The notes beneath the pieces were generated by a model. It did no database searches. It saw nothing but the letters and a program-made list of their open reading frames with translations, and was not told the origin of the DNA. Below, one piece after another: positions 26,130 to 34,923 of a stretch of DNA of 64,000 bases. This stretch comes from Alphaproteobacteria bacterium (GTDB lineage Bacteria; Pseudomonadota; Alphaproteobacteria; Geminicoccales; Geminicoccaceae): assembly GCA_026990035.1 (NCBI GenBank), contig JALSIM010000005.1:1-64000 (forward strand), written 5' to 3'. The first letter of the stretch is position 1, and every line of letters starts with the position of its first letter. The position numbers were made by a program, and so were the translations under genes.

Positions 26130-26898
26130 TCACGCGCCGATCACGATGCCACCACCGGCGACGTCCAGAATGGCGCCGGAAACGAACGACGCCTCCTCGG
26201 AAAGCAGCCACAGGATGGCGTATGCCACCTCTTCGGGACGACCGAGGCGGCCCATCGGAATGGTGGCCTCGACCGCGGCCCGTCGCTCGGGGTCGCGATG
26301 CACGCCCGCCGTCATATCGGTTTCGATCATCCCGGGCCGCACGACATTGGCGCGGATGCCCTCGGCCGCGACCTCCCGTGCCAATCCCTTGATGAAGGAA
26401 TCGACGGCCCCCTTGGTCGCCGCGTAGTGGCTGGCGCCCGGGCGCCCGCCGGTCAGCGCCGCATAGGAGGAGACGGCGACGATGGCACCGCCCCGGCCGC
26501 CATGTGCGCTCGACATGCGGCGCACCGCTTCCCGGCAGGTGAGAACGGTGCCGACGAGGTTCGCCTCGACGAGGGCGAGGAAGCGGGCCGTATCGATCCC
26601 GGCGACCGGCCAACGGTCGGCGCGCCCGGCATTGGCGACCAGCCCCCCGGATGCCACCGAAATGCCGCACCGCCGCATCGAACAGGGACGCGACCTGGCC
26701 CTCATCGGCGATATCGGCGGCGACGGCCAGGGCGTGCCCGCCCTGCCCCGCGATCGCCCCGACCACCTCGGCGGCGGCGTCGCCTCTCTTCCGGTAGGCG
26801 AGAACCACCGGCCAGCCACGAGCCGCGGCGAGGATGGCGGTGGCGCGACCGATGCCGCGGCTGCCCCCGGTGACGATCAGCGCTCCCCGGTCGGTCAT
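26130..26898 (-). pseudogene. Short-chain dehydrogenase/reductase with apparent frameshift
   Basis: Two frames together give one normal SDR of 255 residues. The first runs from ATG 26898: [20 protein letters not shown] (cofactor motif TGxxxGIG), then a Rossmann fold through AVRHFGGI. The second continues with [10 protein letters not shown] (the NAG motif), VSSYAALTG, the catalytic YxxxK in HYAATKGAVDSF, VRPGMIETDM and a C-terminal GGG. The shift falls in a run of six C on the plus strand (26643-26648); removing one base restores IRGLVANAG. This is either a real disabling mutation or an indel error in a homopolymer. The start overlaps the GMC oxidoreductase stop by 4 nt, so the gene belongs to the catabolic operon. 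Confidence 0.85.
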
Positions 26899-28508
26899 CT
26901 GCGATCCTCCCGGATCATCTCGGCGGCCTTCTCGGCGATCATGATCACCGGCGCGTTGGTATTGCCGGACACCAGCCGCGGCATGATCGAGGCATCGACC
27001 ACCCGCAGCCCGGCGATGCCGTGCACGCGAAGCCGGGCATCGACCACCGCCAGCGGCTCGGCGGCCGGTCCCATCATGCAGGTGGAAGTGGGGTGGAACA
27101 GGGTGCCCCCCGTGCTGCGGACGAAATCCAGGATCTCCTCCTCGCCGCGGCAGTCGGCACCGGGGAGGACCTCGGCCTCGCGGAAAGGGTCCATGGCGCT
27201 CTGGGCCATCACCTCGCGGATCAGACGGAAGCCGGCGACCATCGTCCGCCGGTCCCGTTCGGCTTCGAGATAATGCGGGCGGATGCGGGGCGGGCTGGCG
27301 GGGTCGGCATCACGCGGCAGGATCTCGCCGCGGCTTTCCGGGCGCAACTGACAGACCGAAACGGTGAAGCCAGAAAAGGGATGAAGGGGAGCGCCCGGCC
27401 GGTCGGCGCTGAAGGGGATGAAGTGGAACTGGACGTCGGGGCGCCCCCCGCGGCTGCTGCTGTCCCAGAACAGGGTCGCCAGCCCGGCGCCGACGGTCAG
27501 CGGGCCGCGGCGCAGCAGCAGCCACTGGAGGCCGGCGACAGCCCGCCGCCACGGGCTGTTGGCGACATCGTTGAGGGTCGCCGGCACCGGACAGCGCCAC
27601 ACCGTGCGCGCCTGGTAATGATCCTGCAAGTTGCGCCCCACTCCCTCGCGGGCCTGCACCACGGGAATGCCGAGCTCCCCCAGAACCGAAGGCGCGCCGA
27701 TCCCCGACAGCATCAGGAGCTGCGGCGACTGCACGGCGCCGGCACAGAGGAGCACCTCCCCACCGGCCCGCACCTCGTACCGTCCGCCCTGCCGGCGCCA
27801 GGCGACCCCCACCGCTCGGCGGCCGTCGAAGAGGATGCGCTCGACGAGCGCTTCGGTCTCGATATGGAGATTGGTGCGGCCCCTGGCCGGACGCAGGAAG
27901 GCGACCGCCGCGCTGCAGCGCCGGCCGCGTCGCACCGTGAGCTGGAAATAGCCGGCTCCGGCCTGTTCGGCACCGTTGCAATCGGGATTTTCCGGGATCC
28001 CCGCCTGCGCCGCCGCCCGGATGAAGGCATCGGCCAGGGGCGGCCGATAGACCGGGTCGGTGACCGCGAGCGGCCCGCCCGTGCCGTGCCAGGCGTCTTC
28101 GCCGCGGGCGAAATCCTCGGATCTGCGGAAATAGGGCAGCACATCGTGCCAGGACCAGCCGGGATTGCCCAGTTCGGCCCAGTGGTCGTAATCCTCGGGC
28201 TGGCCGCGCACATAGACGAGACCGTTGATCGAGGAGCAGCCGCCCAGCACCTTGCCCCGCGGCCAGAAGAGCGGTCGATCGCCGGTCCGGGGCTCGGGTT
28301 CGGTGTGGAAATGCCAAGCGATCCGCGGATCGAAGATGGTCCTGTAGTAGCCGATCGGCAGATGAATCCAGAAGCTGCGATCCGGCGGGCCGGCCTCCAG
28401 CAACAGGACTTTCGTGTTCCGATCCTCGCTCAGCCGGGCGGCCAGCACGCAGCCGGCGGAGCCGGCGCCGATGATCACATAATCGAATTCCGCCCCGTCC
28501 AGCGCCAT
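26895..28508 (-). CDS. GMC family FAD-dependent oxidoreductase (choline dehydrogenase-like)
   Basis: A 537-residue flavoprotein oxidising an alcohol. It has the FAD fold [19 protein letters not shown], the GMC signature [34 protein letters not shown], the catalytic His in [11 protein letters not shown], and the C-terminal [22 protein letters not shown] at 28520 overlapping the upstream stop is possible, but ATG 28508 is better spaced from GAGG. It is the middle gene of enolase-superfamily enzyme - GMC - SDR, a layout typical of sugar-acid or polyol breakdown. The substrate is not deducible. Confidence 0.9.
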   Translation of the reverse strand: MALDGAEFDYVIIGAGSAGCVLAARLSEDRNTKVLLLEAGPPDRSFWIHLPIGYYRTIFDPRIAWHFHTEPEPRTGDRPLFWPRGKVLGGCSSINGLVYVRGQPEDYDHWAELGNPGWSWHDVLPYFRRSEDFARGEDAWHGTGGPLAVTDPVYRPPLADAFIRAAAQAGIPENPDCNGAEQAGAGYFQLTVRRGRRCSAAVAFLRPARGRTNLHIETEALVERILFDGRRAVGVAWRRQGGRYEVRAGGEVLLCAGAVQSPQLLMLSGIGAPSVLGELGIPVVQAREGVGRNLQDHYQARTVWRCPVPATLNDVANSPWRRAVAGLQWLLLRRGPLTVGAGLATLFWDSSSRGGRPDVQFHFIPFSADRPGAPLHPFSGFTVSVCQLRPESRGEILPRDADPASPPRIRPHYLEAERDRRTMVAGFRLIREVMAQSAMDPFREAEVLPGADCRGEEEILDFVRSTGGTLFHPTSTCMMGPAAEPLAVVDARLRVHGIAGLRVVDASIMPRLVSGNTNAPVIMIAEKAAEMIREDRR

Positions 28509-28516
28509 TCCCCGCC

Positions 28517-29644
28517 TCACAGGATTTCCGTTTCCATCACCCGATAGGCCGCCAACAGTGCGGGATCCGGATCAACGCCGATGCCCGGCCCGTCGTCGAG
28601 GGCGATCCTTCCCGAGGCATCGCAGCCCGAAAACGGCAGCAGCTCCTCCCGGAGCGGGTTGGGGTTGATATCCACCTCCAGCCAGCCGTCACCGCCCGCC
28701 GCCGCCAGCAGATGGGCGGAGTGGAGCAACCCGATGCCGCCACCCAGAAAATGCGGGCAGTAGCGCAGTCCCGCCCCCATCGCCTTCGCCGCCACCTCCC
28801 GGCAGAAGCTGATGCCGCCCCATTTCGCCACATCCGGCTGCACGACGGCGAGCGCGCGGGCGGCGATGGTCTCCTCGAAGGCGGTCATGCTCGAAAGGTT
28901 CTCGCCGCCTGCCAGGGGCACCGGCGAGATGGCGGCGAGTTCGGCGAACACCGCTGGCGGCAGATCGGCGGGAACCGGCTCCTCGATCCATCCCGGATGG
29001 TAGGCGGCGAGCGCGGGCAGGCGCCGCCGTGCCTCCTCCACCTCCCAGGCCTGGTTGGCATCGGCCAGCAGGATCTCGCCATCCGCCAGGAAGGCGCCGG
29101 CCGCACGCAGGTTGCGCTCGTCGTCGGCGAAGCCGAGCTTGAGCTTGAAGATCCGATGGCCCAGCGCCCGCGCCGCTTCCATCTGCGCCGGTGGATCCTC
29201 CGGACCGATGCCGCTCGCATATGCCGGGAGCGGGCGAAGTTCGCCACCGAGGAAGCGGGCGAGCGGCATACCGGCGCGCCGGGCGAGAAGGTCCCAGAGG
29301 GCACAGTCGAAGCCGGCGACGACATTGGCGAACGCGCCCCGTTCGCCGCTCTGGATGGCGAGGCGGCGCACCGCCTCGGTCGCCGCCCGGGCGAGGGCCG
29401 GAGGATCGGCGACCTCCCGGCCGAGGTACCGGGGGCCCAGATGATCCGCCGCGAGATGGAACCGGCTTTCGAGACCGTGGCGCGGGAAATTGCACCAGAT
29501 CTCACCCCAGCCGACCGCACCGTCGCGATCCTCGATCCGCACGAACAATGCCGGGCGGCTGTCCATCGCGCCGAAGGCCGTGGCCACCGGCTGCGGAGAT
29601 GGCGCCCGCAGGGCGATGAGCTGGATGCGGCCGATGGCGGGCAT
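28517..29644 (-). CDS. Mandelate racemase/muconate lactonising enzyme-like (sugar acid dehydratase)
   Basis: A 375-residue enolase-superfamily enzyme. The capping domain spans 1-125. The barrel carries the K-x-K base in FKLKLGF, metal ligands in LLADANQAW (Asp), WIEEPV (Glu) and AGGENL (Glu), the VVQPDVAKWGG segment and a catalytic His in CPHFLGGGIG. Members abstract a proton next to a carboxylate, most often as sugar-acid dehydratases. It is the first gene of the catabolic operon; its stop lies just before the GMC gene. Confidence 0.88.
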   Translation of the reverse strand: MPAIGRIQLIALRAPSPQPVATAFGAMDSRPALFVRIEDRDGAVGWGEIWCNFPRHGLESRFHLAADHLGPRYLGREVADPPALARAATEAVRRLAIQSGERGAFANVVAGFDCALWDLLARRAGMPLARFLGGELRPLPAYASGIGPEDPPAQMEAARALGHRIFKLKLGFADDERNLRAAGAFLADGEILLADANQAWEVEEARRRLPALAAYHPGWIEEPVPADLPPAVFAELAAISPVPLAGGENLSSMTAFEETIAARALAVVQPDVAKWGGISFCREVAAKAMGAGLRYCPHFLGGGIGLLHSAHLLAAAGGDGWLEVDINPNPLREELLPFSGCDASGRIALDDGPGIGVDPDPALLAAYRVMETEIL

Positions 29645-29751
29645 GGACGTTCCCTCCCCCGCCCCGTTCCTAACCCGCCCGGCGCGGCGGCGCCAGTCTC
29701 CGGATCAGCGCCGCCCCGGGGCGCAGCCCTCGGCGCGCCGCCGGCGAGGTC

Positions 29752-30387
29752 TCATCGCCGCTCCTGCTCGACGATGGCGTCGATGATCGCCCCGACGACG
29801 AGAGCCGCGGAGCAGGCGCCGGGATCGATGTGGCCGATGCTGGTCTCGCCCAGCGCGGCCGCGGCACCCCAGCCGGCGGGAACATCCCGGGTGTGATGGA
29901 GGGCATGGCCGGCGGCGGCCACCAGAAAGGCTCCGACGGCCTCGGGATCCTCCTCGCCCTGGTGCCGCCGCAGGGCGTCGGCCACCGGCTGGAGCACGTC
30001 GAGGAGGGTTTTCCGGCCGATCTCCAATCCACCCTCCTGCCGCGCGGCGGCGATACCCGCCTCCAGCATCCGCACCGCGACGGGGAGATCGAGCTCGCCG
30101 TCGGCGGGAGCGGCTTCGGCCATGCCGGCGAGCAACGCGGCGTAGATCCGACCGCCGTCGCCCCCCATCTCCTCCCGCAGGAGGCGGGCGATCTCCCGCA
30201 GCGCCTCGTCGAGGGGCATGACCGCGAGCTCGCCGTGCTCCCGCCGGAGCCGGGCGATGGCGCGGGCGAGATTGGTGCCGTGATCGCCGTCGCCGAGGGC
30301 GGCATCGAGACCGTCCAGCTCCACCCGCCGCTCCTCGAGGGTGGCCTCCACCCGATCGAGAATCGCCACCAGCGGCAATCGGTACAT
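29752..30387 (-). CDS. DhaL-type kinase domain protein, orphan
   Basis: A 211-residue protein of the dihydroxyacetone kinase L-domain fold. It keeps the ADP-metal site DAALGDGDHGTNL and the C-terminal GETSIGHIDPGACSAALV. The loop that reads GGTSG or similar in active DhaL is GGDGGRIYAALL here. DhaL normally works with DhaK (substrate-binding) and either ATP or the DhaM phosphotransferase; neither is nearby. It may serve a distant DhaK or act on another substrate. It lies 107 nt downstream of the catabolic operon's first gene in the same direction but has its own gap. Confidence 0.8.
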   Translation of the reverse strand: MYRLPLVAILDRVEATLEERRVELDGLDAALGDGDHGTNLARAIARLRREHGELAVMPLDEALREIARLLREEMGGDGGRIYAALLAGMAEAAPADGELDLPVAVRMLEAGIAAARQEGGLEIGRKTLLDVLQPVADALRRHQGEEDPEAVGAFLVAAAGHALHHTRDVPAGWGAAAALGETSIGHIDPGACSAALVVGAIIDAIVEQERR

Positions 30388-30507
30388 CGCCTTCTCCCCG
30401 ACTCTCCGCCGCCCGCCCGGCTCGGCGGACGATCCCTCCCGCGAACAGTACCGCGCCGCGACGCCGAGTACAGACGCCGGCGGACGGCTGCGACATCGCG
30501 CTGCGGC

Positions 30508-31905
30508 TCAGCGGCGGCGGCCGCCGCCGCACTCGCGCAGACAGTCGAGGAACTGCTGCTTCCACCGCCGGACGTCGTATTCGCGCACCGCGCTCATCAT
30601 CCGCTGCCAGCGTTCGACCCGCTCCTCGAGACTCATCGTCAGCCCGGTGTGCAGCGTTTCGGCGACCTGATGGATGTCGTAGGGGTTGACGATCAACGCG
30701 CCGTCGAGATGCGCGGCGCAGCCGGCGAACCGGGACAGCAGCAACACCCCGGGATCCTCGGGATCCTGGGCCGCCACGTATTCGAGGGCGACCAGATTCA
30801 TGCCGTCGCGCAGGGGCGTGACCAAGCCGATGCGACCGAGACGGAAGAAGCCCATCAGCGCCCGGCGGGTGAAGCCGCGGTTGATGTAGCGCAGCGGGAC
30901 CCAGTCGGCTTCGCTGTAGACCCCGTTGATGTGGCCCGAAAGCAACTCCACGCTCCGCCGCAGATCCATGTATTCCGGTACGTCCTCGCGACTCGGGGCG
31001 GAGATCTGCATGAAGGTCACCCGCTGGCGATGGGCGGGATAGTCGCGCAGCAGCAGCTCGAAGGCCTTGAGGCGTTCGGGGATCCCCTTGGTGTAGTCGA
31101 GCCGGTCGACGCCGATCACCAGATGGCGGCCGGACAGGGTGGTCGCAACCCGCTGCGCCTGCCGGCGGGCGTCGGGCGACAGCGCCATCCGCCCCACATC
31201 CTCGGGCTCGATACCGATCGGCACGGCGATCGCGTGCAGACGGCGCCCGAGGACCCGCACCCTCCCCTTGCGGTCGCTGCGACCGCCGAGTTCGAGCTCG
31301 ATGTATTCGCGGAACTGGCGCAGATCGGTGGCGGTCTGGAAGCCCACGAGATCGTAGGCGCAGAGATCGACCACGAGCTGGCGGTGCCAAGGGAGGGTCA
31401 GATAGACCTCCGGTGAGGGAAAGGGGATGTGGAGGAAGAAGCCGAGACGCACATCGGCCCCCAGGCGACGCAGCTCGGTGGCGATCGGGATCAGATGGTA
31501 GTCGTGCACCCAGACGAGATCGCCTTCCCGCAGCAGCGGCACCAGGGCCTCGGCGAAACGCTGATTGACCCGCCGGTAGATGGCGTACCATTCGTGATCG
31601 TAGACGGCGAGGTCGAGGCGGTAGTGGAACAGCGGCCAGAGGGTGCGGTTGGCGAGCCCGGCGTAGTAGCCCTCGAACTCCTCCTCGGCCAGATCCATCA
31701 GCGCATAGGTGATGCGGCCCGAGCGGAAGAGCTTCGGCTCGTGGGCCGGATGGCGGTGGAGCTCGCCGCTCCAGCCGAACCAGATTCCCCCGGTCTCTTG
31801 GAGCGCCGACAGGAGACCGACCGCCAGCCCGCCGGCGGAAGCCGCCTTGCGCCCGCTCAGCGGGGTCACGCGGTTGGAAACGACGACCAGCCGTGTCAGC
31901 GTCAC
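30508..31905 (-). CDS. otsA: Trehalose-6-phosphate synthase
   Basis: A 465-residue GT20 glycosyltransferase joining UDP-glucose and glucose-6-phosphate. Key motifs are VVVSNRVTP at the N-terminus, VWVHDYHLIPIA, LGFFLHIPFPSPE, IGVDRLDYTKGIPERL and RDGMNLVALEYVA. The start is ambiguous: the GTG at 31905 gives the usual N-terminus, but its own context (GGGGAGGTGA) looks like a ribosome site for a slightly later codon, while a longer frame from 31971 would overlap the upstream gene by 41 nt. otsB, the phosphatase, is not adjacent. A GH15 gene lies directly upstream in the same direction. Confidence 0.92.
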   Translation of the reverse strand: MTLTRLVVVSNRVTPLSGRKAASAGGLAVGLLSALQETGGIWFGWSGELHRHPAHEPKLFRSGRITYALMDLAEEEFEGYYAGLANRTLWPLFHYRLDLAVYDHEWYAIYRRVNQRFAEALVPLLREGDLVWVHDYHLIPIATELRRLGADVRLGFFLHIPFPSPEVYLTLPWHRQLVVDLCAYDLVGFQTATDLRQFREYIELELGGRSDRKGRVRVLGRRLHAIAVPIGIEPEDVGRMALSPDARRQAQRVATTLSGRHLVIGVDRLDYTKGIPERLKAFELLLRDYPAHRQRVTFMQISAPSREDVPEYMDLRRSVELLSGHINGVYSEADWVPLRYINRGFTRRALMGFFRLGRIGLVTPLRDGMNLVALEYVAAQDPEDPGVLLLSRFAGCAAHLDGALIVNPYDIHQVAETLHTGLTMSLEERVERWQRMMSAVREYDVRRWKQQFLDCLRECGGGRRR

Positions 31906-31930
31906 CTCCCCGGATCGTGGCGAACCTTGC

Positions 31931-33709
31931 TCAGACGATGGCGTCCCAGTCGCGACTGAGACGCATCGCACAGCTTATCAACCCGACATGGGAATAGGTC
32001 TGCGGGAAATTGCCCCAGAGCTCAAGACTGCCGGTGTCGATATGCTCCGCGAGAAGGCCGAGCCGGTTGCGGCAGGCGAGCAGTTCCTCGAACAGTTCAC
32101 GCGCTTCCTCCCGCCGCCCGCAGCCGTGCAGGGCCTCGATGTACCAGAAGGAACATATCAGAAAGGCGTGGTCGGGAAGGCCGAAATCGTCCTCGCGCGC
32201 ATAGCGGCGGATGAACGGCCCCTGCTTGAGCTCCCGCTCCACCGCCCGGATGGTGCCCAGAAAGCGCGGATCGTCGTGGGCCAGAAAGCCCACCTCGGCC
32301 AGCAGCAGCAGGCTGGCGTCGATCTCGTCGCCCCCGAAGGAGGCGACGAAGCTCTCCTTTTCGGGATTCCAGGCCTGTTCCTCGATCGTCCGTCGGATCA
32401 CCGCCGCCCGCTGCTTCCAGAACAGGCGTCGTTCCTCGAGGCCCAGCGAGCCGGCGATGCGGGCGAGCCGGTCGCAGGCCGCCCAGCACATCACACTCGA
32501 ATGGGTGTGGACCCGGGCCCGGGTGCGGAACTCCCAGAGACCGGCGTCGGGCTGGTTGTGGTATTCCCAGGCCTTCTCGCCCAGCCGTTCGAGAATGTTG
32601 AACATCCGCCGGCCGGCCGGACGACGCAGACGGTGGTCGAAGAAGGCCTGGGTGACGGCCAGCACCACCGAACCGTAGCCGTCGTGCTGGTCGTGCTCGT
32701 AGGCCTGGTTGCCGATCCGCACCGGCCGGTTGCCGCGATAGCCCGAAAGCGTCTCCACGGTACGCTCCACCAGCCGCTGTTCGAGAGCGATGCCGTAGAC
32801 CGGCTGCAGATAGCCGGTCGGACTGCTGGAGATGATGTTGGCGAGGTAGACGAGATAGTCCTCCATCGTCTCCACGTAGCCGAGCCGGTTGAGGGTGCGG
32901 ACGACGAAGAAGGCGTCCCGCAGCCAGCAGTAGCGGTAATCCCAGTTGCGGCCGCTGCCGTCACTTTCGGGGATCGAGGTGGTGGGCGCGGCGATGATCG
33001 CTCCGGTCTCCTCGAAGCTGCAGAGCTTGAGGGTGATGGCCGAGCGGATCACCGTGTCCTGCCAGTCGAAGGGCACGTGCAGGCGGCGGCTCAGCGACTG
33101 CCAGTAGTTGAGGGTGTGCTCGTGGAACTGGCGCGCCGTCTCGAGCACCCCGCCCCGCAGGCTCTCGTCGGGGCCGAGCACCAGGGCGAGCGGCCATTCG
33201 AGGTGGAACGCCGTCTCCTCGAGAATGTAGGTCAGCGGGGCATCGGTCGTGAGCCGCAGGGAAACGGTGTCGTCGACATAGCGGATGTGGTTGCTGCCGC
33301 GGGTGATCAGCGGCTTGGTGGCGCCGTGGCCGAACAGGGGGCGCAGGCGGATGCGGATGCGCGGCGCCTCGCCGATCGGGGTCAGGATCCGGACCAGCAT
33401 GGTGGGCCGGAACATGCGCCCGAACTGCTCGAAGCGGGGGGCGAAATCGACGATCTCCACCCCCGAGCCACGGCTGTCGTAGAGGCGCGTGCGGAGCACC
33501 GCGCTGTTGCGCTCGTATTCCTGCTCGCTGCGGATCCGGTCGAGCAGCTCGACGGCGAAGAAGCCTTCCTCCCCCTCCTCGTCGATCAGCCGGCAGAAGA
33601 CGGGATCGCCGTCGAAGCGCGGAAAGCAGGACCAGACGATGTTGGCCTGGCCGTCGAGCAGGGCATTGATCGTGCAGTTGCCGATCAGCCCGAGATCCAG
33701 ATTGTTCAC
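31931..33709 (-). CDS. GH15 family glycosidase (trehalase/glucoamylase-like)
   Basis: A 592-residue glycoside hydrolase family 15 protein starting at GTG 33709 (NNLDLGLIGNCTINALLD). An N-terminal beta-rich domain covers about 1-200. The (alpha/alpha)6 barrel shows RNWDYRYCWLRDAFF, WEFRTRARVHTHSSVMCW and, near the end, EHIDTGSLELWGNFPQTYSH, with the acidic catalytic residues. Bacterial enzymes of this length without a signal peptide are often cytoplasmic trehalases. Pairing with otsA suggests turnover of trehalose, but glucoamylase activity is not excluded. It has its own promoter region upstream. Confidence 0.88.
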   Translation of the reverse strand: MNNLDLGLIGNCTINALLDGQANIVWSCFPRFDGDPVFCRLIDEEGEEGFFAVELLDRIRSEQEYERNSAVLRTRLYDSRGSGVEIVDFAPRFEQFGRMFRPTMLVRILTPIGEAPRIRIRLRPLFGHGATKPLITRGSNHIRYVDDTVSLRLTTDAPLTYILEETAFHLEWPLALVLGPDESLRGGVLETARQFHEHTLNYWQSLSRRLHVPFDWQDTVIRSAITLKLCSFEETGAIIAAPTTSIPESDGSGRNWDYRYCWLRDAFFVVRTLNRLGYVETMEDYLVYLANIISSSPTGYLQPVYGIALEQRLVERTVETLSGYRGNRPVRIGNQAYEHDQHDGYGSVVLAVTQAFFDHRLRRPAGRRMFNILERLGEKAWEYHNQPDAGLWEFRTRARVHTHSSVMCWAACDRLARIAGSLGLEERRLFWKQRAAVIRRTIEEQAWNPEKESFVASFGGDEIDASLLLLAEVGFLAHDDPRFLGTIRAVERELKQGPFIRRYAREDDFGLPDHAFLICSFWYIEALHGCGRREEARELFEELLACRNRLGLLAEHIDTGSLELWGNFPQTYSHVGLISCAMRLSRDWDAIV

Positions 33710-33757
33710 GCGAACCGCCTATCCCACATCACGCAGATCCACGTCACGCAAGTACCA

Positions 33758-33775
33758 TTGACGGACAATTGTCAA
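33758..33775 (-). promoter_or_regulatory. Palindromic promoter element upstream of GH15-otsA
   Basis: On the minus strand TTGACAATTGTCCGTCAA contains a perfect 10-bp palindrome GACAATTGTC (33764-33773), and TTGAC / GTCAA arms at its ends (33758-33762, 33771-33775). It doubles as a perfect -35 TTGACA; the -10 region (TACTTG / ACTTGC) is weak. A regulator bound here would block the trehalose pair and could also affect the divergent ygfZ gene. Confidence 0.5.
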
Positions 33776-33890
33776 GATCGAGTTAAGCGAATGCCCTCGA
33801 TCCGCGGCTCGTCTTGCCAACCGAAGGAATGTCCCCTACCTGTCGCGGACGAAGCAACCGGGCCATCCTGTCGCGGAAGGGAAAGCGATC

Positions 33891-34775
33891 ATGCGCGCGC
33901 TTCGCCGGGTATCGCTCGGACAGCGCCGGTTGCTCGCGGTCACCGGCGCGGACCGCCGCGAGTTCCTCCAGGGGCTGGTCACCGGCGATCTCCGCCGCCT
34001 GTCCCGCGAGCGGGCGATCTGGGCCGCCCTGCTGACGCCGCAGGGCAAGTATCTGTTCGACTTCTTCCTCGTCGAGGGGAACGGCGACGCCCTGCTCCTG
34101 GAGACCGATGCGGAACGGGCGGAGGCTCTCCGCGCCCGGCTGTCGATGTACCGGCTGCGGGCGAAGGTGGAGATCCTCGATCCCGGCGACGGCTGGGAGG
34201 TGACGGCCATCTTCGGCGAAGGAGCGCCTTCCGCCTTCGGCCTCGCCGACGAGCCGGGAGCCGCGCGGCCGCTCGGCGAGGGCGTGCTGTTCGTCGATCC
34301 CCGCCATCTCCGTCTCGGGCTGCGCCTGCTGCTGCCGCGCGGTCCGGCCGTGCCGGCGCCGGTCGCGGCCGTCGAGGAGGCCCCGTTCGCCGCCTACGAG
34401 GACCTGCGCCTCGCCCTCGGCGTGCCCGATTCCCGGGATCTCGTCGTCGAAAGATCGCTGCCCCTCGAGTTCAACTTCTTCGAGCTCGGCGGCGTCGCCT
34501 TCGACAAGGGATGCTACATCGGCCAGGAGGTGACCGCCCGGATGAAACATCGGGGCCGGCTCAGGAAGCGCCTCCTGCCGGTGGAAATCCGGGGCACGGC
34601 GAAGCCGGGCGATGTGGTGGTCGCCGCCGGTGGTCGCGAGGCGGGCACGCTGCGGAGCGTGCTCGGTGGGCGCGGCCTCGCGCTCCTGCGGCTCGACCAT
34701 CTCCGGGACGAGCTCAGGACCGGCGAGGCGGTGATCCTCCCCCGTCCGCCGGAATGGCTGAAATTACAGGAATAA
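33891..34775 (+). CDS. ygfZ: YgfZ/GcvT-like iron-sulfur cluster assembly protein
   Basis: A 294-residue folate-binding protein of the YgfZ group, which supports repair or maturation of certain 4Fe-4S enzymes. The signature K-G-C-Y-x-G-Q-E is present in FDKGCYIGQEVTARMKHRG near residue 208. The N-terminus reads LAVTGADRREFLQGLVTGD and is followed by TPQGKYLFDFFL. Length is typical. The gene stands alone, convergent with meaB. Confidence 0.9.
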   Translation: MRALRRVSLGQRRLLAVTGADRREFLQGLVTGDLRRLSRERAIWAALLTPQGKYLFDFFLVEGNGDALLLETDAERAEALRARLSMYRLRAKVEILDPGDGWEVTAIFGEGAPSAFGLADEPGAARPLGEGVLFVDPRHLRLGLRLLLPRGPAVPAPVAAVEEAPFAAYEDLRLALGVPDSRDLVVERSLPLEFNFFELGGVAFDKGCYIGQEVTARMKHRGRLRKRLLPVEIRGTAKPGDVVVAAGGREAGTLRSVLGGRGLALLRLDHLRDELRTGEAVILPRPPEWLKLQE

Positions 34776-34923
34776 AATCCTTTACAAGGAGAGCCCGTCG
34801 GGTTACAAGGAAGACGCGAAGGCAGCGTTTCTCCTCCGCGCATATTCCTCTCTCCTTTCGTCTCCGTTCGCGTTTCTCCGGCCGTGGGCCGTTCGTCTCT
34901 CCGACGGGCGGCCCCGGTCGGGA

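Noticed and set aside
28508-28520. GTG at 28520 as the start of the GMC oxidoreductase
   Set aside because: It would overlap the upstream stop, and the ATG at 28508 is better spaced from GAGG; the alternative cannot be excluded.
34776-34923. Terminator between ygfZ and meaB
   Set aside because: Only a very short AGGA / TCCT pairing and unpaired AT-rich sequence are visible; too weak to annotate.
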